Below are positions 58,576 to 61,929 of a stretch of DNA of 61,929 bases, piece after piece. Below the pieces are notes generated by a model. The model was not told the origin of the DNA and ran no database searches. It saw only the letters and a list, made by a program, of their open reading frames with translations. The DNA is from Oscillospiraceae bacterium (GTDB taxonomy: Bacteria > Bacillota > Clostridia > Oscillospirales > Ruminococcaceae): the NCBI GenBank assembly GCA_029007035.1, contig JAQXHC010000046.1:1-61929 (forward strand). The letters are read 5' to 3'. How positions within the stretch are numbered: position 1 is the stretch's first letter; every line of letters begins with the position of its first letter. Both the position numbers and the translations under genes were made by a program.

Positions 58576-59360
58576 CGGTTAATTCAATAGGAAACAGCTC
58601 GGTACACAGTTCGGATTATTGCGTGAAATCAGGCGTGATTACCGGCGAATACATTATAATGATTATGCACAGCCGTGGTATATTCATTATTGAGGGAAAG
58701 AATTATTTTGCTGAACCGGGAGATATAATTCTCTTCGACGGAAGCTGTGAGCGAAATTATTCGGCTGACGGTGAGCCGTTCGTTTTCGACTGGGTGAGTT
58801 TTTCTCCTGACGGAAGCAGTGATTTGCCCGAACTTGCAGATATTCCGAAAAGTAAGATAATCCGTTTCTGCGACGCCGATTTCCTTTCATCGATAACGGA
58901 AAACCTCGTCAAAGAGTTCTATTCGTTGTATGCAAGACGGGGAAAGATGATTGATTTTTTGCTTCGGATGATGTTCATAAAAATCAGCGAGACTGTTTCA
59001 CCTGTCAGTCAGTCGGTTCACGATAATTCGGATATTCATTACAGCGTACTTAATGAGCTTCGTGATAAAATTTATCGGAATCCGCAGCTGAAGTGGAACG
59101 TAGACTCAATGGCAGCAGAGGTAAATATGTCCCGGTCATATTTTCAGCATATTTATCGTGAAACATTTGGTATTTCATGTATTTCCGACGTTATTGGCAG
59201 CAAAATCGAAAAGGCAAAAGAACTGCTGAGCGGGACGGATTGTACGGTGGCTCAGGTTGCGGCAATGTGCGGCTATGATAACGAGGAGCATTTTATGCGG
59301 CAGTTTAAAAAGAATGTCGGGATTACTCCGACAACATACAGGAAAAAGCTTATTAGCTGA
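58572..59360 (+). CDS. AraC family transcriptional regulator
   Basis: The 262-residue protein has an N-terminal cupin-like sensor (SRGIFIIEGKNYFAEPGDII, then LFDGSCERNY). C-terminal double helix-turn-helix motifs lie at about 165-262: WNVDSMAAEVNMSRSYFQHI, then VAQVAAMCGYDNEEHFMRQF and GITPTTYRKK. It is likely a sugar-responsive activator. It is translationally coupled to rqcH, which is unexpected for a regulator of carbohydrate genes, and no sugar operon is adjacent. Target and inducer are unknown. Confidence 0.9.
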   Translation: MTVNSIGNSSVHSSDYCVKSGVITGEYIIMIMHSRGIFIIEGKNYFAEPGDIILFDGSCERNYSADGEPFVFDWVSFSPDGSSDLPELADIPKSKIIRFCDADFLSSITENLVKEFYSLYARRGKMIDFLLRMMFIKISETVSPVSQSVHDNSDIHYSVLNELRDKIYRNPQLKWNVDSMAAEVNMSRSYFQHIYRETFGISCISDVIGSKIEKAKELLSGTDCTVAQVAAMCGYDNEEHFMRQFKKNVGITPTTYRKKLIS

Positions 59361-59375
59361 ATAGTACAGACAAAT

Positions 59376-59409
59376 TTGACCGCCGTTTTCCCTGAAATCC
59401 GGCGGTCAA
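59376..59409 (+). terminator. Hairpin after the AraC gene
   Basis: TTGACCGCCG / CGGCGGTCAA (59376-59385 and 59400-59409). The T run is weak, AAGATTATG, so its strength is unclear. Confidence 0.6.
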
Positions 59410-59454
59410 AAGATTATGTTTACCTGCGCGTTTTGTTTTTTCAAGATATGCAGC

Positions 59455-59488
59455 AAAAAAGAAAAAACCGGACTGAAAACGTCCGGTT
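59455..59488 (-). terminator. tyrS terminator
   Basis: AACCGGAC / GTCCGGTT; on the minus strand it is followed by TTTTTTCTTTTTTG. It begins 7 bp past the tyrS stop. Confidence 0.85.
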
Positions 59489-59494
59489 AATTTC

Positions 59495-60712
59495 TTATTT
59501 GAGTGAAACCTTATGGTATACTTTTTTACCTTTTCGGAGAATCAGGTCGCCTTCAACGGCAATCATAGCTTTGGGGTCAGATGCTTTCACGTCGTTGACC
59601 GATACTCCGCCCTGCTGAACAAGACGGCGAGCTTCGGAAACAGACGGAGCAAGTCCCGTCTTAACGAGGAGGTTAAGGAGTCCGATTTTGCCATCAATAA
59701 GATCTTCAGCGGAAAGTACAGTCGATGGCATATTTTCGGAAGAGCCTGAACCGCCAAAGATAGCCTTAGCAGCGCTTTTAGCCTTTTCAGCTTCTTCTTC
59801 ACCGTGTACAAGCTTGGTCAGCTCGTATGCAAGAAGCTCCTTGGCTTTGTTGTACTCTGCGCCTTCCATGTTCTTTTCCATTTCCTCGATTTCCTCAATC
59901 GGAACGAAGGTAAGCATTTTCAGACATTTGATTACGTCAGCGTCGGATACATTTCTCCAATACTGGAAAAAGTCATATGGAGTGGTCTTTTCGGGGTCGA
60001 GCCATACTGCGCCCTTTTCTGTTTTTCCCATTTTCTTTCCCTCGCTGTTGAGCAGGAGAGTAATGGTCATTGCGTGAGCGTCTTTGGCAAGCTTTTTACG
60101 GATAAGCTCGGTACCGCCAAGCATATTCGCCCACTGGTCGTCGCCGCCGAACTGCATATTACAGCCGTATTTTTTGTAAAGCATATAGAAATCATAGCTC
60201 TGCATAATCATGTAGTTGAATTCGAGAAATGTAAGTCCGCGCTCCATACGCTGTTTGTAGCACTCAAAGGTGAGCATTTTGTTGACGCTGAAGCACGCTC
60301 CGACCTCGCGGAGAACGTCGATATAGTTGAGATTCATCAGCCAGTCGGCATTGTTTACGACAAGCGCCTTACCGTCGGAAAAGTCGATGAATCGGCTCAT
60401 CTGCTTCTTGAAGCATTCCACGTTATGCTGAATCGTTTCGGGTGTGAGCATTTTTCTCATATCAGATTTGCCTGAAGGGTCGCCAATCATGCCTGTTCCT
60501 CCGCCGATAAGGGCGATAGGCTTGTTTCCAGCCATTTGCAGACGTTTCATAAGGCATAAAGCCATGAAATGTCCGACATGGAGACTATCGGCAGTTGGGT
60601 CAAAACCAATGTAGAAAGTAGCCTTGCCCTCGTTGATGAGCTTCTTGATTTCCTCTTCGTTTGTGAGCTGTGCAAGGAGCCCCCTGCGCTGCAATTCTTC
60701 AAATAGTGTCAT
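59495..60712 (-). CDS. tyrS: Tyrosyl-tRNA synthetase
   Basis: A class Ic synthetase of 405 residues that charges tRNA-Tyr. The HIGH motif is H45-V-G-H48 (DPTADSLHVGHF), and KMSKS is present as KMGKT (about 230). The tyrosine pocket includes FLEFNYMIMQSYDF and the GGDDQWANM block. The C-terminal S4 domain (SVSEARRLVQQGGVSVND) is complete. It is downstream of a membrane-protein gene by 14 bp, under a tyrosine T-box. The class is TyrRS type 1. Confidence 0.97.
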   Translation of the reverse strand: MTLFEELQRRGLLAQLTNEEEIKKLINEGKATFYIGFDPTADSLHVGHFMALCLMKRLQMAGNKPIALIGGGTGMIGDPSGKSDMRKMLTPETIQHNVECFKKQMSRFIDFSDGKALVVNNADWLMNLNYIDVLREVGACFSVNKMLTFECYKQRMERGLTFLEFNYMIMQSYDFYMLYKKYGCNMQFGGDDQWANMLGGTELIRKKLAKDAHAMTITLLLNSEGKKMGKTEKGAVWLDPEKTTPYDFFQYWRNVSDADVIKCLKMLTFVPIEEIEEMEKNMEGAEYNKAKELLAYELTKLVHGEEEAEKAKSAAKAIFGGSGSSENMPSTVLSAEDLIDGKIGLLNLLVKTGLAPSVSEARRLVQQGGVSVNDVKASDPKAMIAVEGDLILRKGKKVYHKVSLK

Positions 60713-60726
60713 AATTTTTCTCCTTA

Positions 60727-61614
60727 TTAATTATATTCTTTAACATCGTTTCCGATGTGAGGATTCATTTTGATTTTCTGCATCTCCTCGCAGGCAAGTT
60801 CCGAACGGAACTCGCCGAGCTGAGCGGAAAATGTTTTGACAGCTCCGTTCCGAGGATTAATAACGTCAATTTCAATATGATGAGTGTAGACAGTTCCCGT
60901 ATAGACTCCGTTGCCGTAGTATTTTGTACGCTTTATCTTGTGGCGGAAATTGGATATATCCGCGCGTTTCAGGGCAGAAATTCCTTTTGGAGTGAAAATA
61001 ATTACATAGTCGCTTCCGATGTTGATTCCGTCGTTGCAGTATTCGTCTGAGGCAGACTTTTTGTAAGTGAGAAGCTTTCCTTCCATATAGGAGCGTTCGA
61101 TTTCGGGTAAAGCATCACCGCACCGCCTGATAAACCGGCGAACATTCATCGCTGAAAGGCAGTAAATTCCGTATGCAGCCAGTCCCAGTCCTACGAGCGT
61201 CAGGAAAATAATAGCTCCGACCTCCGGAATGAATACGAATCCGCTTGCGGTTACAGCTGCTCCGAATATAATCATAAAAAAGCCAACCGGACGACGGTAT
61301 CTTGCGGAAAGATCAGATTTCATGGAGCAGTGCTTTATTGGCTCGAAGCCTTTGTTATTGACAAAATCAGCATATTTTTCATTCCATTCGTCGGATGAAT
61401 GATAGTCACCATTTTGAATGTCGTTATTAATCTGCTCGCTCTTTTTATCGGATTTGAATTCAAAATAAAATGAAAGCGCGAGGATAACCTCCGCTATAAC
61501 TGATGCAACGATGCAGACAGTCAGCGAATACTCTGCGATGAATTTAAGATAGAGGAATAGAATCGCAATTCCAACTGTCATCATAGCGATTTTTTGTCCC
61601 TTTGTAAAGTTCAT
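60727..61614 (-). CDS. Membrane protein of unknown function between the T-box and tyrS
   Basis: A 295-residue protein with four hydrophobic helices in two pairs (about 7-46 and 106-152). The C-terminal soluble part (about 155-295) contains a beta-rich region (GSDYVIIFTPKGISALKRAD, then THHIEIDVINPRNGAVKTF). No enzymatic motif is recognised. A GGAGG ribosome binding site is 7-8 nt upstream (from TTAATGGAGGACGGATA). It is the first gene of the T-box-controlled transcript, so its expression should respond to tyrosine starvation like tyrS. A transport or surface role is possible but unproven. Confidence 0.75.
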   Translation of the reverse strand: MNFTKGQKIAMMTVGIAILFLYLKFIAEYSLTVCIVASVIAEVILALSFYFEFKSDKKSEQINNDIQNGDYHSSDEWNEKYADFVNNKGFEPIKHCSMKSDLSARYRRPVGFFMIIFGAAVTASGFVFIPEVGAIIFLTLVGLGLAAYGIYCLSAMNVRRFIRRCGDALPEIERSYMEGKLLTYKKSASDEYCNDGINIGSDYVIIFTPKGISALKRADISNFRHKIKRTKYYGNGVYTGTVYTHHIEIDVINPRNGAVKTFSAQLGEFRSELACEEMQKIKMNPHIGNDVKEYN

Positions 61615-61629
61615 TATCCGTCCTCCATT

Positions 61630-61870
61630 AAAACAAAAGTCCTCAGACAGCCTGAAAAGCCGTCTGAGGACGAAATTATTCGCGGTACCACCTCAGTTTA
61701 TCGGAATATGCACTCCGACCTCAAAAGCTGTAACGGGCACACCCGTCCCTGCCTACTTGATTCAGCCGGGAGACTCCCGAATGTATTCAGCCTGCTCCGC
61801 TTTTTCCTCGCACCGACCGGAAAATCTCTGTTAACGGTTTCACAGACCTACTTCTTTCGTTCACCGTCAT
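61630..61870 (-). promoter_or_regulatory. Tyrosine T-box leader
   Basis: The T-box motif AGGTGGTACCGCG lies at 61693-61681 on the minus strand. A terminator stem GTCCTCAGAC / GTCTGAGGAC follows at 61671-61639, with TTTTGTTTT. Upstream lies the stem-I region with GAACGAAAGAAGTAG. A GAA-TAC-ATTC specifier loop at about 61787-61778 puts UAC, a tyrosine codon, at 61785-61783. Uncharged tRNA-Tyr should stabilise the antiterminator and allow read-through. The specifier fits the tyrS gene downstream. Confidence 0.92.
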
Positions 61871-61876
61871 ATATAT

Positions 61877-61905
61877 ATTCTACCATATTGATGCCAGCTT
61901 GTCAA
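61877..61905 (-). promoter_or_regulatory. Promoter of the T-box-tyrS transcript
   Basis: Minus-strand TTGACA (61905-61900), 17-bp spacer, TAGAAT (61882-61877). Confidence 0.8.
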
Positions 61906-61929
61906 TACTGCTTTATATTGTTAAATATA

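Noticed and set aside
1..61929. CRISPR arrays, restriction-modification or obvious phage-defence systems
   Set aside because: No regularly spaced repeats of 25-40 bp and no recognisable cas, restriction, retron or abortive-infection genes.

Overview
The window looks like a low-to-mid GC Gram-positive Clostridia chromosome, most likely a Ruminococcus-type member of the Oscillospirales. This is inferred from the protein families and their order, not from an alignment. Supporting signs are a meso-DAP-type MurE (DNPR motif), SpoVG, sigma-H-like and SpoIID-domain proteins, a T-box leader, class B sortases, many GTG/TTG starts and AGGAGG-type ribosome binding sites.

Region 1 (1-3702) is the right end of an integrated mobile element. 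It carries a ParB-like protein and four small element genes on the plus strand. A convergent minus-strand run of small genes includes a frameshifted one and a C-terminal fragment of a RepA/DUF6017-type replication initiator. The element ends at arm-type direct repeats and a 3' piece of a tRNA-Leu(CAA) gene, which marks the attachment site. Chromosome resumes with tRNA-Gln(UUG).

Region 2 (4000-12840) holds a DUF6514-type protein, a small alarmone synthetase, a large intracellular GH2 glycosidase, an SDR oxidoreductase, a TPM-type lipoprotein, an OGG1-type DNA glycosylase, a tail-anchored small protein and an AraC regulator. Region 3 (12800-15550) is an arsenic/redox operon: arsR, a C-GCAxxG-C-C protein, an ArsP-type permease, a thioredoxin-like protein and arsC. 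It has a perfect ArsR-type palindrome in the promoter and a second, imperfect one inside the operon.

Region 4 (15600-29860, mostly minus strand) is cell-shape and housekeeping: mreB-mreC-mreD-PBP2, a DUF4321 protein, zapA-U32 peptidase-dut, lexA, murC, spoVG (plus strand), a Nudix hydrolase and a YfhO membrane protein. Region 5 (30170-37210, plus strand) holds cysteine desulfurase-thiI-pncC, two class B sortases in tandem and a secreted SpoIID-domain protein whose motifs are in circularly permuted order.

Region 6 (37210-53500) is the division/cell-wall (dcw) cluster: mraZ, rsmH, ftsL, a ~210-nt strongly structured leader, a PASTA-containing PBP (SpoVD/FtsI type), murE, mraY, a repeat-derived spacer, ftsW, murG, murA, ftsQ, ftsZ, a DivIVA-like coiled-coil protein and a sigma-H-like factor. 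murF, murD and ftsA are not in their usual places. Region 7 (53500-61929) holds a tRNA-like remnant, a zinc-ribbon protein, a DUF1858 protein, a TrmK-Nif3 fusion, RlmA, RqcH, a second AraC regulator, and a tyrosine T-box operon (membrane protein-tyrS) on the minus strand.

The best candidates for something undescribed are the structured leader inside the dcw cluster (39628-39839), the permuted SpoIID protein beside paired sortases, the tRNA-like element before the zinc-ribbon gene, the tandem GGTGA arrays before mraZ, and a degenerate interspersed repeat family with copies in three spacers.
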